A stretch of DNA of 64,000 bases. Source: Solea solea. Taxonomy: Eukaryota > Chordata > Actinopteri > Pleuronectiformes > Soleidae. The notes under the pieces were generated by a model, which was given only the letters and a program-made list of their open reading frames with translations, ran no database searches and was not told where the DNA came from. Positions within the stretch are counted from its first letter, which is position 1. Each line of letters opens with the position of its first letter. The position numbers and the translations under genes were made by a program. Below, piece after piece: positions 37,241 to 51,700 of this stretch. The stretch covers positions 14,467,381 through 14,531,380 of the forward strand of contig NC_081136.1 of the NCBI RefSeq assembly GCF_958295425.1, read 5' to 3'.

Positions 37241-40200
37241 ATATATATATATAGTTGGCAATATTATATTGTTAATTGGGTCGCAGTGAGTTTTCATCTA
37301 AAACGAGAAGCAAACGGAAAATATGTGAACAGACAAAAATTAGAACACATCCATCCCATTTTAAATACTGCTTATTCTTCTCATACTTCAATATATTCTC
37401 AAATCCTTATTTATAGTAACACAAATCTATAAACAACATATCTTATGCCTGCATTAAATCCCCGCATTGTATGGTGTTTTTCAACAATGTTCTACATATT
37501 ACAGTTGTAATGCACAAGCAAATATGTTATCGCACGCTCAAAATGGAGCCTATAAATCACTGCAGCAAACTGGAGGTGGCTAAGTAGGCAGCGTGGCCTA
37601 GAAACAAAGTCATCCCTATTTGAACCAGGCAGAATCCATCACTGCATTATGAGAGTCTCCGAGGAGTGATTGGACTGCACAAACAAGGAGCTGTGGCTCT
37701 TTTGTATTAATTGGTCCATTACACAGAGCGACGATAGGTTATGCTTGGTTGTCAAAAGCTGTCATTTCTTTGTTGTGATGGCAACAATTCCTGGCTCATG
37801 TAATTTTAAGTAGACCATTGTGACGACCCAAGTGCTGTCGTACAAGTTATTGTAAATACATGGGTGTGGTATGAAGAAAGAAGAGGAGACGATACCTTTT
37901 AGCTTAACATGTCAGCGATTGTGTTTGTTCTTGGCTATATTTAGCTTCTGTGTAATCCAACAACAGGAACGTTATAGATTCACATCTTGTGTCATTTTGG
38001 CTAAATCAATTCAGGTGCAATGCATAATCAGTTAATTGGTTTTGCCATTATTTCCCATGACAGGCACATTCTTTTAACTTGTGTAAAAATATTTTTAATA
38101 ATACGCAGTTACAGCTAAATATGAGGCCAGATTGTTAAAAATGAAGCTTTCTTTCAGTGAACTCGAGCAAAAAATATGTTCCGCTGTAAACTGTACTGGC
38201 GATATATATTGTGTCATAAATGTAATGTTTTTTTTGTTACAAATGATGATACTGATGGCAAACTAAAAGATGCCGTCTCTAGAGGGGGCACAGTTTCAAA
38301 ACTAGAGTTTATCCTCCAATTCTGTAGCTACCACTGAAAATAATAAGTCACATTGGGAAAAGGATGTGGTTATGTCTTTCTACAGTATAGTGGGACTCGG
38401 TGACATCCATTCAGTCTTTATCTCGATGGGTAAAAAGTGATGCAGATGATGATGACTTGGTTTAAAACATTCAAAGTCCCACTGTCCTGCTGAATACGAT
38501 TATATTAAGTAAGCTTGAATTTCTTTTGGTTGGACATGTATTTATTTTTTATTTGTGTGTTTAATAGAAAATATAGACCTGCGTGCCAGTAATTAGACAA
38601 TAGTCTGCAAGCCATTTGAGTCTTAACAGTTAGAATAGATAGAAATATAACTTTATTATCTTTATTTTTCCTGAAATTTGGACAGTAATTATGAACTCCT
38701 GAGGACCCCTCAACTAACCAATAAAAATCAAAAAATGATATAATACACGAAGATCTGATTGATAAACATGTCTCTTTAGTATACAGTGTCTGTTTTATGT
38801 CAAGTGTTGAATAATTTGAGTTTTCATTCAAACTCCATCCTGCACCTGTCTCCTTTTACTAAATCACTTCCTGTGTGCAGTGTGGAAATGTCACTGGGAG
38901 ACATGAGGTCTAAACATCCCTATAGTTAGACATGGAGTTATATGCAGCAGGTCACGTGACATGACTTTTTATTATATTTAAAAGCCAAGCGTTACAGTCA
39001 AAGACATTAAAATGTAAAACAACACGTGTGTAAATGAAGTCTATAGAAACAGAAGATATGTGCAACAAACAGGCTTAAAAAGTAAATAAAAATAAAAGTA
39101 AGGCCAGGATAAAATACAAGGCAATAAATAATATTGTATCAGTAATTACTGATGTACTATCACTGTAACTGACAGACCAAAAAATGTCCACCAACTGTGT
39201 GTCTGCTATGTAATTCTAAATGTAGATATCTCTTTTGTTTCTCTTCAGGCCCAACTCAGAGAGCTTCAGCAGGCAGCCGAGGACCTCCAGATCAAACTTG
39301 AGGAACACAGGCGGAAGAAAAATGAGGCAGAGCAAACATTAAAGGCACTGGAAGCGGGCGACAGTGGTAAGTGTCAGGACAGCTATAACCTGCCATGATT
39401 TGCTTCGACTTTGTTCCAAGCAATTTGGCCAATCCGCAGTATTGCCTCAGTTTACCGACAATAAGGTCATTGCCACAGATGCCACAGGGCAGCTTCACTT
39501 TCATTTCACTTCGGCCTCACATTGAACAAAAGTAAATTGACCTTAGAACCTCGGGCCAAATGCTCAAGATGGCAAATGTTAGACCTTGAGAAATAGCTGG
39601 AAGGTTAAATACCCATGCCTGTGCCATTGAAATAAATGAGCGCATATAGGAGTGCTGAGCGGCAGCATATTACAGTCGCACAGCTCTCCTTTTACATTCC
39701 TCAACCCATCAGAGAGAAGTTACTTATGACTCACAGGAAAATTCCCTTATCACTTCGAGCACAAGCTGGCTCTGCATTTAAGTGACACTCCAACTTGCAT
39801 GTGTGAATGTACAGAAATTTGTGGGGCTGGATGAAAAATGAACTCAATCATTTTTTGCACTGAAGTCTTTAAGGATTTAGAATCATTACGTGCGTGTGCT
39901 GAGGAAGCCATGAGTAGAGACTGGAGTTAAATGAGCTCAGATGTTTGTATTTTTGTATTGCTTTACATTGTAATTCGTAAAACATACATATTTTACACAA
40001 AATATAGGAAAGTGGTGTACAATCCAAATAGTTTATATTATTATTATTATTATTATCATCATTATTATTATAATAATTATAATATATAATAGTTGTATAT
40101 AAACAAATGTGTGTTACATTAATACTACTGTCAAAAGAGTTCCCTCGTTACTGATTAAGTCTATCAGCTCCACATGACTCCCTCTGTGTTTCTCAGAGAT

Positions 40201-42542
40201 ATTTAGACCTGGCAGCATTTACCCAGTTCACACAGGAAGTGATTGTTTTATATCAAGATAGATGATGGCAACAGCACCATTGTGCTAGCAAAGAGAGAGG
40301 ACTGATACACAGAGAGTCATACACAAAAAAAACTACTGCTCCAAGAACCTGGTTGTTGAGCAGTTTGATGGGATAAATGCTTCTTATACCCGCCCTGGTC
40401 AAATTTATATTCTGTTAAATAAAAGTGCAGCGTGGAAATCCTTCCACTTTGTCGTCTGTCGCCTGTCTGCGATATACACTCTGCTAACGGCTGCTATGGC
40501 GAAGCCTCACCACCACAGCATAAAAATCATGTTACAAAATTTAGTTTCTGTTCTTGAAGACCATAGGCACAATAATAGCATCAACAAATCACCTAAAGTT
40601 ATGCACCGCAGCTTTAAACTAAATTCTCTTTGAATTAAAATGTAGTCGATGAGAAGCAGAGTAGTGGCAGTTGTCTGCTTCTTAATACTCTCCTCGCAGG
40701 CTTCTCATATTCGTCTCTGTTGTCGTAAATTGTTGGAAATAATCTTGTGTCAAACTGCCCCTCAAGTGAAAGTTTTGATTGCAATAAAGGTCATTTGACT
40801 TTGGTGGTTCCTGGAAGCATGCATCCATCATGTCTCCTGCTGTGCCAGCTGACCTTTGTCAGATGTCAGTGGCCCCCTGCGTTCTTGAGCCTGTCATCCC
40901 TTTCCATTACTGCTCATCTTCAGGGTGAACCAACCATCAATTTTCATTTCCGTGGTCACGTTGGCATGTCTTGTCCATGTTGGCCATCCATCTAGGCTTT
41001 TATTATGCACATCTAATGACACTTTGTGTGGATGTGGCAGTTTTCAGTGTGTTGAGGCAAGATGAAGATTCAAAGACTTAAAGGCTAATTATTAAACCAT
41101 TTCTTTTCACTCCCTGTGACATCAAATGTTTATTAATACTTGAATAGTGAATGATCAGCATACGCATTACAACTCCTTGACGATATTTGCTCCTGTTATT
41201 GTATTGTCTAGGTGAAGTAAGCAAGGAAGCATTTTTCCCGCTCTGTGTCTGAGCTTGTTTTGAATTTGTTTAACCAAAAAACGTTTACAGTAGTTATTGT
41301 TGGATTAAGTGCTAACCTGTATTTCAGAATCTCTGTCGCTTTATACGTTGTTGTTTCTTACCAACCATATTTTATAGCTTTACATGTTATGCAGTAAGGT
41401 CTCACACTTATCTAAACCAATGTGCATTCCTTAAATCACGTCTAAAAGGTTTCTTGTATTACTACAAAGTGCCTCTAAATCATTAAATAAATGGCCTTTG
41501 TTGCTGTAAGCCATTTTCACCTCTGACTAATACATGTACATCTTGTATACCTGCTTCCTAACCTATACATTTTGATTGCAAAGCACTTTATAAGATGAAC
41601 CCATAAAACGTTTTTTTCTTTAAAAGGGACTTAAACTATATGAGACCCATGAGGATGGATGCTTGAGTTGCCTCAATTAAATAAAGGAACATCACAATGT
41701 TTTTTTTTTCATGACCATCATGTCTTTCCTTTTATGACCTGTCAATAGTCCTTCAAAATAGGTATGAAAAACCAGAAGAACAGCTAGCTGAGCCTGCAAA
41801 GCAAAACTTAACAGTCCTTCCCTTTACTGCGGCTGTCGCTCAAATGTGTCTCCAGGGCTTCATGCTCGGTTATTGAGAAGTTTAAAAGGGCCAGGTTATT
41901 TGTACTCTCAAAGAAAATTAGATTCTTATGTGGCAATGTGTGCCACAGGCACTATTGGCACTTTTCCACGATACAGTGCTAGCACGGCTCGGCCCGGCAT
42001 GGTTTGGGTACCAGGCACGTCCTTTTCCATTACTCCATAGTACCGCCTCAACGTTGGCAGAGTTGTCACAGTACGACTGTGTTAAACTGCAGTGACGTTG
42101 TTTTATAAGTTTCTTTTTGGTATATGGAATCATTGAGGTTTTAGAAGTGCCCTTGCTAAATGTTGGAGATTAATGCATGTTTTCAGGATTTTTAAATCTT
42201 TAAACTAATCTGCAGTCCGGCATTGTTCAGTTTGATTCCTGTGTCGTACGTCGTGCCAGTGAAGACACTCTTTGCCAATCAGTGGCCGGCTGTCTGTTGA
42301 CGTCACATTTTAGCATCGCTCAGCTCGCTTGGAACTGTGCTAGAGTAGGTACTAAAAAGGCACCAGGTACTATTCCTAATGGAAAAGCAAAAGAGGGAGC
42401 CTAGCCGAGTCGTGCTATAACTGTGTAGTGGAAAAGTGCCATATGTTTCCATGCACAGTACTGTGTGTACAAAACTCAAAAGATGTTTTGTTTGTCCACT
42501 GTGGGATATGTGTATATGTGTGTGTATGTATGTGTGTATATA

Positions 42543-42600
<58 letters not shown>

Positions 42601-42606
42601 TATACA

Positions 42607-42637
<31 letters not shown>

Positions 42638-42650
42638 TTATGTATATATA

Positions 42651-42730
<80 letters not shown>

Positions 42731-45700
42731 CGTATATGTGTGTATATATATATGTGTATATATGTGTGTACACTCCTGATCAAAATGTTAAGACCAGTTG
42801 AAAAATAGCAATAATTTACATTTTGCTCTGTTGGATCTTAAGAAGGTTCTAAGTAGTGCTTCAAAATGCAAAAAGAAGAAATGGGAGTGAGACAAAAAAA
42901 AAATTTGTTGAAGCAATTTATTGCAAACAACCATTAAACTGAAATAGGCTGTTCATCGGCTGATCAAAAGTTTAAGCCTATATCTTTGCAAAAAGTGCCA
43001 TTTTCTGTCAGGTATCCACACTGTCATGACCTCCTGATGGCAAAGGCAAAAAAGCTTTCTCTCTTTGAATGCGGTCGAATTGTTGAGCTGCATCAGCAAG
43101 GCCTCTCGCAGCGTGCCATTGCTGCTGAGGTTGGACGCAGTAAGACAGTCATTTTAAACTTCGTAGTTATGGAACAAAAACGTTTAAGACCAAAGGCTCA
43201 TTCTGGGGTAATGAAAAACTAATTCTTACAATTAGGTGATTGTACACTTCTTTAAAATGGAAGCATAATATTTTTTATCTTTAATTTCTGCCAAATTAAT
43301 GTAATTTCACCAAAATAACTGTCCTCATCCTGAAGGCGACGGTAGCTCAGTGGTAGCTCTATGTGTCCTTGGGCCCACTGTGCCAGCATGTGAATGGGTA
43401 TAAAAGATGAGTGAATGGGTGTATGGCAGCATGTAGAGTAAAGCAACTTTGAGTAGTCATTTAGACCAGAAAAGCGCTATATAAATACAGACCATTTATC
43501 CTTGTCATTTTCTCTTTGTTGGCATTTTGAGCACTGTTCTCATGTTTTTCTTCCATACAAAACTTCTAAATATGTTATTCATAGATATATACAAGCATGC
43601 TGGGAAATCTGGAGTACATTCTCATTCAATAACAAAGAACATGACATTGCTGGGTAGTCGAAAGAAGACGCTGATCATGTGAGCTTGTTTTTGAAAAATT
43701 CCATCTTAATGCCATCCTTGATAAGTTCACATGAAGGTTGCATCCTTTTCCAGGAATTTATATTTGTTACATTGTCATATAGTCATACTGTATTGAACGT
43801 CTGGCACCATCTTTAATAGTCCACCCCAGTATGCAAAGCTACACGCTCTCAGAGTTCACCCACAGTTTGAGGGGATTTCTGCAAGTTCATTGCTAATCCA
43901 GCAGTTGACCTGAATTCTCCAGTTGACTGTCTTGCAAACCTCTTTCCTGCTACTCACGTTTTACAAAGGTATACAGGAGGGCAGCATACAGCATAAATTA
44001 AGAAGAAGGCAGGATGTCAAACCAGCCAAGTTAAGAAAAAAAATCAAATTGCCATGGCTATTTTAGTCATCAAATTCATTATTATACAGGTTTGTCAAAC
44101 ATGGAAATAATTCATAATTTACTGATTTCCTTGGCTTCATTGGTTTGGGCTATAATGTGTGTCATAATTTCTAATGGCTTAATGTGATGACTGAAAACTA
44201 AACCTATATGAAATCAAATAAACAGCCAAACCGTCACTTACTGGACATACTGCTGAGTTTATTTGTTGACTTATTTACTGTATGTTTACCTTGTCTTTTA
44301 AAATAGACCTTTTGAGCTTTGCTTCTGTCTGCTCTTTAAACACAGAGGTGCTTTCTAGCAATCTTGAATGCAACATACTTTACTTTAGCAGACGCTTTTA
44401 TCCAAAGCGGGTTACAGTGGAACTGAGTAAAATCAGCCAGGGGTGTAGTTGAACTTGCGACCATGATGTCTTTCCCACACAGGGTACCGGTCTTAACCAC
44501 TGAGCCACGCCACCCACTGTCAAACACATTGTAAATGTTTTCAATGAGGAACTTGGGCAGCTACAGCTATTTTGAATCCTTGTACATTTAAACCTGGACC
44601 AATGGCTCAAGAGTTCATGAACGTAATAGCATGAAATGTTATAATTGCCTTGTCCAAACAGGCATCTGTACACAGGTCCATTTATAGGGCAAAGCTGAAA
44701 TTAATACCATTAGCATGTTTAATATATTTCATCATTGACAATGTCTTTTGCATAAGGCTGTGTGGATATTAAAAACATGTAAATATGTCGTGAAGAAACC
44801 AAATATTTGTCTTCCAGACAGGATTTCATTGTCCCTTGAGGATAATCTGGGCTCAGTGTGTCCACTGCCAGACATTTTGTCAGCTTTGATATAATTATAT
44901 CTTTCCCAGTGTTTGGACGATAGTCATAGACTGTCACAATGTATATTTTAATTTAAATTAAACACAGATGCTGGTTCTTACCTTGCTGGGTTTCCATTTC
45001 TTTCTGTACGCAGATTAATTTAGAATGCCACAAAAACAGACTGTCTATCTTGGATTATTTTATTTTCAAGTCATTTTTTTCTGTATCTTAATACTTGATA
45101 AGAAATATCAATAAATGTCTGGCCACTGCACAATGCTATTTATACCCACATAGACACCCTGAAGCCTTATTTTAATCTTTGTTTTTAGTCAAAAGAGCTT
45201 TATGAAAGAAATGTATTTCATTACATCATAAAATGACCATGTCGTCAGAGATTAAGGAAACATGTTAAACTGATATACTGGCTTTTCTGACAACAATGGT
45301 GCAGCCAGTATATTCCCAATTTAATATTTTAATTTTCAGATTTTCAGCGTGCAAATTCTGTTTATGTGGTGGAAAAGGGGTTTAAGTGTAGCTCCTTGTA
45401 GATTAGTGTTGTTTCTAGTTGGTTTGGGTCCTCAAATGGCGTATTTCCACCAGCTCTACTCGCCTCACCACGGCACGGTTTAAGTAGCGTTTCCACTAAC
45501 ATAGTACCAGGTGCTATTTGTAGTACCTACTTCGGCGAGGTTCCAAAAGAGTGCCGTCACAGGCTTAGCTATCCGACAAATAAATTAAGCCGACAGTGTA
45601 GTTAAAACTAATTAACAATCCTAAAAACGTGGCTTAATCTCCAACAACTACCAGGGAAATGTCTATATTTAACAGAGGAGTCTGGTGTATTTAGGGACAG

Positions 45701-48700
45701 CACCGCTGATCAGGAGCGGTGAGCGGCATAAACCCTGCTCCAGAGATGTCCAACACAGAAATGAAGCCGAACAGTGCCAAACTGTAGATCAGTTAAAACT
45801 ACTTAACAATCCTAAAACATGGGTTCATCTCCAATAACTACCAGGAGTCTGATGTAAAGTCACTAGCCACTTGTTTGTGTCTGGGTGTGTCTGGAGGTTG
45901 GTTCAGTAAAAAACTCAAAAAAAATGTCACTAATCTAGTCACTAATCTGAGATGTTTGCTCAGTGACATGGCTCTCAGTCTCAAGTGTCTGAACTCCTAA
46001 ATAACACGATCCTAGGTTAATCTGTTTGCTGATGAATGAAATGTCCCACCCCCTCAACTAAAATGTTCTTGAGGTGATGGAGGAGGAGCCAAACGTTAGC
46101 CAAAAGACAACATCACTGACAGCAGCTTTACAGTCAAAACAAATTATTCGTTGTGTTGGAAAAATCTGTCCTAATACGCTAGTGCATGAGATTTTAAAAG
46201 CCAAAGGTTAAACATATTTTGAGTTTTGTGTACAGTTAGTCTAGAAAGCAGTCTAACCTGCAAGAATACATTTGCGACTGCAAACACTGGAAGGTGAATT
46301 TTGTAGCTGCTTATGATGCAAAGTTTGTTGATTGGCCATTGACTCAACCCTTGGTTGTTGTATGACACATTCCAATGAAAAATCACAAATGGGGACATTG
46401 AGCCCATTAGCCCTGAGAATATAAAAGTACATGGCTTTATAATCACAACCCTGATGAATATATTACAATGAGCACATCATGGATCAGATGCAGGATTTAG
46501 GTTAAACCACTTATTCATAGATTCTATCTTTGGGTTTACTCCATCTCCTCTTTTCCGTTAAGAAACTTTGAATGCAGCACCTGCATCTCCTTGATCCATT
46601 TCCAACTCGAGGCATTTTGTTCCAGAAGTAATTTCCTGCCTGGAAATATTGCTTGTAGTGTAAAAAAAGAAAGCAAAATGTGTGTTTTGTTAGTCTTGGA
46701 GTGCAGCTTCTACAATAACCGTGAAAGTTTTATGTGAATACATGGTCTGCAGCCGAGGCAAAGATCTGCAGTCTCCTGCTGATATGTTCCATTTTCTCTC
46801 TTCTCTTTGTGCCCGTCTTTACTTTACGAGTGTGCTGTGCTATCGCCAGGGCAACATGGGTGGATGAGTGATGGTGTCCATTAGTAAACATAGACCCCTA
46901 TATGTGCCATCGGCCTAAAGAGCCAATGTCTTGAACCTCCTTTCTCTCTTTTTTTTTCACCCTCCCACTCTCTCCTCACTTATTTTCTTCCCCACTCTTC
47001 CTCTTATCACCTCCCACCGACCCCCACTTCATCTTTTTCTTTCTCTGCCTTCCTCTCCTCTCGTCTCCATCTATCCTCCTTATGGTTGTTTTTCATAGCT
47101 ACAGCTCTGCAGTGGAGGGAGGGATGAGCCCATTTCTCTTCCTCCACCAGGCGCTCATTTTTGCGAGACAGTGACTAGAGGATGGGTTGAGAATGTCAAG
47201 CATTAGGTTGGGAATAGACCGCTGTTCAAACAAAAGAATAGGCCACTAATATGACAGATGTTGTGTGTATTGCAGAGGAATATTAGCAAACCATATTTTT
47301 CCCTTCGGTAGAGTCAACAAATGGGGGCGAGCGGTCTGACATTTGTTGCTTTCAGTCCTGTCGAGATGCAATGTAGAATTTTGCATAAACTTAAATCCTA
47401 ATCCATGTCTTTATAGATATTTTTATGGTTCATTTTGGCAAGGTTGATTTCATGAACTGGGTTATATTCATTTCTCTTTCACGCCCCTTCAGCACACACT
47501 CTATACAGGCTCTCTACTGTACACTGGGGGGAAAAAATGCTAATTTCACTCTTAGCTTTTTCTGCAATTAGTACGAAAAGGTAATTACGGCGGATGCGCA
47601 ATTAGCATTATGTAAAGTGCTTTTCCCCAGACTTAGGGGCCAATCAGTTTGCCCCTTTACATTCTCCCTTCTGTTGATGATGGGGAAGATGTCGAGCATA
47701 AGAGAACTTCCTCTCCCCACCACTCCAATGAAAGCAATTCACAAAAATGAATCGGCTAGAGTCGCATGCTCTCTGCAGTGGGGGTTGAAGAAGTTTGTGC
47801 GTCTCCTTTTCATCTGCCTGTGAATATGAATGGAGAAGAGGGAAATCGCTGTTGTACCAGCCGTTACAGCACAAAGCCTCCTGATTGCATTCTGGACTCT
47901 GACGTGCTTTTTTTTCCTACAGGGAAACCAAATGTTCTTGCACAGCGTGACTGACTCATTGCATGATTGCCTAAGAACATCCATCCTCCCCCCTCTCCTC
48001 CCCATGTTTAAAAATCCAATAGCTCCCCTCTTTTCACATACCCATGCCTCTCAGTTTGCATTCAGATGCATTAGCATTTATTGTGCTGAATTGTAATTAA
48101 AGTGTATCTAAACCATTTTTCATGTAAAACTCAATGGATATTGGTATCTAGTAATGTTTTTTTTAATGATCCAGGTGATAATCTTCACAGTTAAAGTATC
48201 AAAGTTGTACATATAAAAGCCAGCATAGCTACTAACTCTCTGGTCAAACACCAGCTACTGCATTCAACTTTTTTCCACTGGCTTTCTTTGTCCACTCACT
48301 GGTATACTCTTTTGTCACACTCTAATGTAAACAATTTCCCCCCGGCAATTTAATAAAGTATTCTGATTCTCGTTCTGATAATTGCTGCAAGGCTTGTTCT
48401 CCATCCTTTAATAAAAACCGGCACCGGGGCGGTGTTTAGCTCACTTGGTAGAGCTGCTGTTGAGGTTACGATCCTCACTCCAGGCGGCCCGGATCGAATC
48501 CTGCATTGGGCAGCCCTTTCCTGCATGTCGTCCCATTTCCCTCTCCACTGTGCTATCGATTAAAGGCAATGAAAAGCCCAAAAAATATACTTAAAAATAA
48601 ATATAATAAATAAATAAAAACCGACACTGTCGGCTTTCTCTTTCAATTGATTAAAGTGGGGTGTGGCCGGTGAAGAGATGTGAGGGTCAGATTCACTACC

Positions 48701-51700
48701 AGACCACGCCCCCTGCACTGCTCTCCACTCTCCCTACCACCTCCTCTCATCATCTCATCAATCAGTGGAGTTAGCCTCAGAAGAGTCTGTTTAGTTACCC
48801 TTTAAAGAGAACATCCTACTTGTTTTTGTTATGTAAAATAACATGAACATGAACTGCTTGAATTCTGTTTCTTTAAATGATTAGGTGGTTTTTCATGAAT
48901 TCAGATGTCAAATCTTCTCTTTTTCTTTTTTTTTTTTAGGTCTCAGACATCACAACAACACCATAACCAGCATGTTCCAGTTACTGGACAGCAATAAAGA
49001 TGCCAGGTAATTAACATGCAAACATACATAACATACATACATTTTTTTTAATGAAACTGATACTTCCAAAGCCCATGCATGTCTGTCATCTTTTTATAAC
49101 ATATTGCAATGTATTCTAAGACTAAGGAAATTCTTAAAACTTGTTTGTGACTAATGAGTGGTTTTCCTTTGCAGTTTTGTATTGTATTTCAGTGGAGCTA
49201 CCGACTACTAATTTGACTGATGTTATTTCAAGATTAACCTTCTAAATACAAGTCTGCACTTAACTTTTTATGGCTAACTATTTAGCCCTTGCTAGCTATT
49301 TAAAAAGACACAAAAACTGCAACTGTTCTCCTGTAGGGCAGACAACACAGGACACAGAAACAAAACTATGTTGATGTAAAACCTTAAGAAACCAGAAATA
49401 ATAATAATTTTTAGGGAGTTATAGGGCAGCAAATTTACCAAACCTGGAATAACTACATTTTCAAAGTTGAAGAGAAAATGTTTGCACAACAGAAGAGTAA
49501 ACTAAGGAAGATCCTTGACAGTGGGTTTGAAAATTATATTTTTTTCTTTTATATTTCATCTACTTGGTCATACTCTGAGATTAACTGGTGTTTGAGTCCA
49601 GTATCAGTAATAATCAGTATGTATATGTATACATTCATTAGTTCCACCTTGATATCTGATACAGTCAAATCTCATCAGTGCACACATCTCCTCCTACACC
49701 TAGTTGTTCTCTTAGCTTCTCCTCTGCCACCTCAGCCGATGAACTTGTGATCTTGAGCATTGTTTAACTACTGTCTTTATTGAAAACATAGGCATCCGTT
49801 TTGCTATAGAGCAAGATGTGTAAATTTGCTGGTGGCTTGCAGAGAAACGGAGCACGTAATATTCAATGATCCCGTCCTCCGTGCTTTTTCTCCACTGCCA
49901 TCCACCCATTGCTCACCTTCACATCACACCCATGAAAAAAACCCAAAATCAGTACTGCTTAAGCTAACTGGGTGTATTCTCCTGGAAAGGAAGCAGGGCT
50001 GGGTATAGTAGTAAACTGAAAGTGCTATAAAACATATGGCTGCATTGAGGACAGAGTGCTTGTGCAGCAATTTCCAGACAGTGCTGTGTGCCCACTTATG
50101 CATTCCTGCTTCTAGATGTGTACCATTATTCAGCCCTTCTGCCCCTCAATCCCTTCCCCCTCTCTGCCCTGCTCTGCCTCCATCATGCACTCTATCCCTT
50201 CCATCCCAAATGGTGTCTCTCTGTTCTTAAACAAACGCATTACTAAGCTGAAATATCTGCAAGTACTGCGTATTTCTACACAGCTATTGTTTCAGTCCGA
50301 CAGTCGGTGGGATTTGGTGAGCTGGTTATCTTGAAGCAGGAGCAGTGTATTGATGCACTTTTGAATAAAGCAGTAGTTGGAGGCTTTTTTGTATGTATGC
50401 AACATCACCACTTTTTTTTCTGTAAGGCTTCACAGCTTACACACACACAGGTGTCAAGCTTGATTTAGTTGCTGTTATGATAAATGAAACTTGGAAAGTC
50501 ACCAGTATACATGTCTGCAAGTGCCAGCGAATTTGCTGACTTTGAGTTGGATGAGCATGTACATTACAGACACTGTACAAAAACTTTTGGCTTTGTCCCT
50601 ACTGACACTTAGCAAAACACTTCAGCCCTTTAATCTACTTAATAGGAATTGTTAATTACCGTTCATGCAGATTCACAGACATTTTTTTCTTTATTGTTTG
50701 TCCTTATTTTTTTTATATATGAAGGAAAGAAGTTTTTATCTACTCTGATAAAGTGCAGATTGTAACAAAGATGGACTCAATTCACTCAACTTTTTCCTAT
50801 GTTTGTCGGAGAACATTTTCTATATATATTCCTATACTATATTACTATAGTACCACCTTAATGTGAGCTGAGTCGCACCACGGCTACACGAAAATGCCAC
50901 GACATCCTTTTTATACATGACACACACAAACTAGGGACGAGCAAAGCAGTTGTTTTCAGTGTAAACATTAGTGAAACATTAGGATCAGATTGCTTTGGTA
51001 CTTACTCCATGACCGTCTTTTTAACTGATCTACAGTTCGGCATTGTTTGGTTTGTTTTCTGTGTCGGACGTCGCACTCATGACTTATCCAGCGCAACACA
51101 AGTCTGTTGCCGAGCCGAGTCATGCTGGAACTGTGTAGTGGAAAAGCGCCAATAGTACATTTCCACTTCAAACACAAAACACTCTCTGGCTGGTTTATTC
51201 TTTCAGGCTGCTATGGATTTATGGTGGGGCAGGATTGCTATCCCCATAAAAGCACAACTCTCTCCCATGCAAATATAATATATTGGTATTATAATACATT
51301 TCTTCCAATAAAGCATCCTAAATTTTTACACACTGAAACTAAATATAATGTGCTGTGAGTGTCCCTCTTGTGAATTTTTGTGATCGGGAAAAAGATATGC
51401 CCTTATACATTGGTCATTAACGTAACTCGTGGACTACCTTGCGGTTATTTCATCCTGAACCAAGAGCCACACACAAGTGCGGCCCACTGTGCCAGCTGGC
51501 AGGCAGTTGGCAGCCCAGTGTAGGATTAACTGGTACCAGTATGCTGGCCTATAAATAGAGTCTACCAACTGCTTCAGGAAATGAACCATGATGGAGCCTC
51601 CCAAAGGCCCACGAACAGGTTGTGCTTTTCATCCCCTCCCCTCTGTCTAGATTTATCAGTGTATGTGAGAGTGAGTTCCCTAATGTTTATCACTCTCTTA

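Larger units (their letters stand above)
34052..39248. other. PRKCSH-like intron 5 (5.2 kb)
   Basis: Holds TA microsatellites at 34,148 and 37,063, a candidate conserved block at 37,500-37,830 and a repeat fragment at 38,850-38,935. No nested gene recognised. Confidence 0.6.
39367..48939. other. PRKCSH-like intron 6 (9.6 kb, repeat-rich)
   Basis: Largest complete intron of the window: transposon fragments, SINEs and microsatellites are listed separately. 43,500-44,380 and 46,000-47,500 hold no repeat I can name and no exon. Confidence 0.6.

Noticed and set aside
37045..37432. Open frames up to 119 codons
   Set aside because: Same cause: compound TA/TG microsatellite.
42303..42808. Open frames of 104-156 codons on both strands
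   Set aside because: They are translations of the TA/TG microsatellite (Y/I/V/C runs), not genes.
48427..48500. Possible functional tRNA gene
   Set aside because: A- and B-box words are present but the arms do not pair as a tRNA; the A-rich end and target duplication show it is a SINE.
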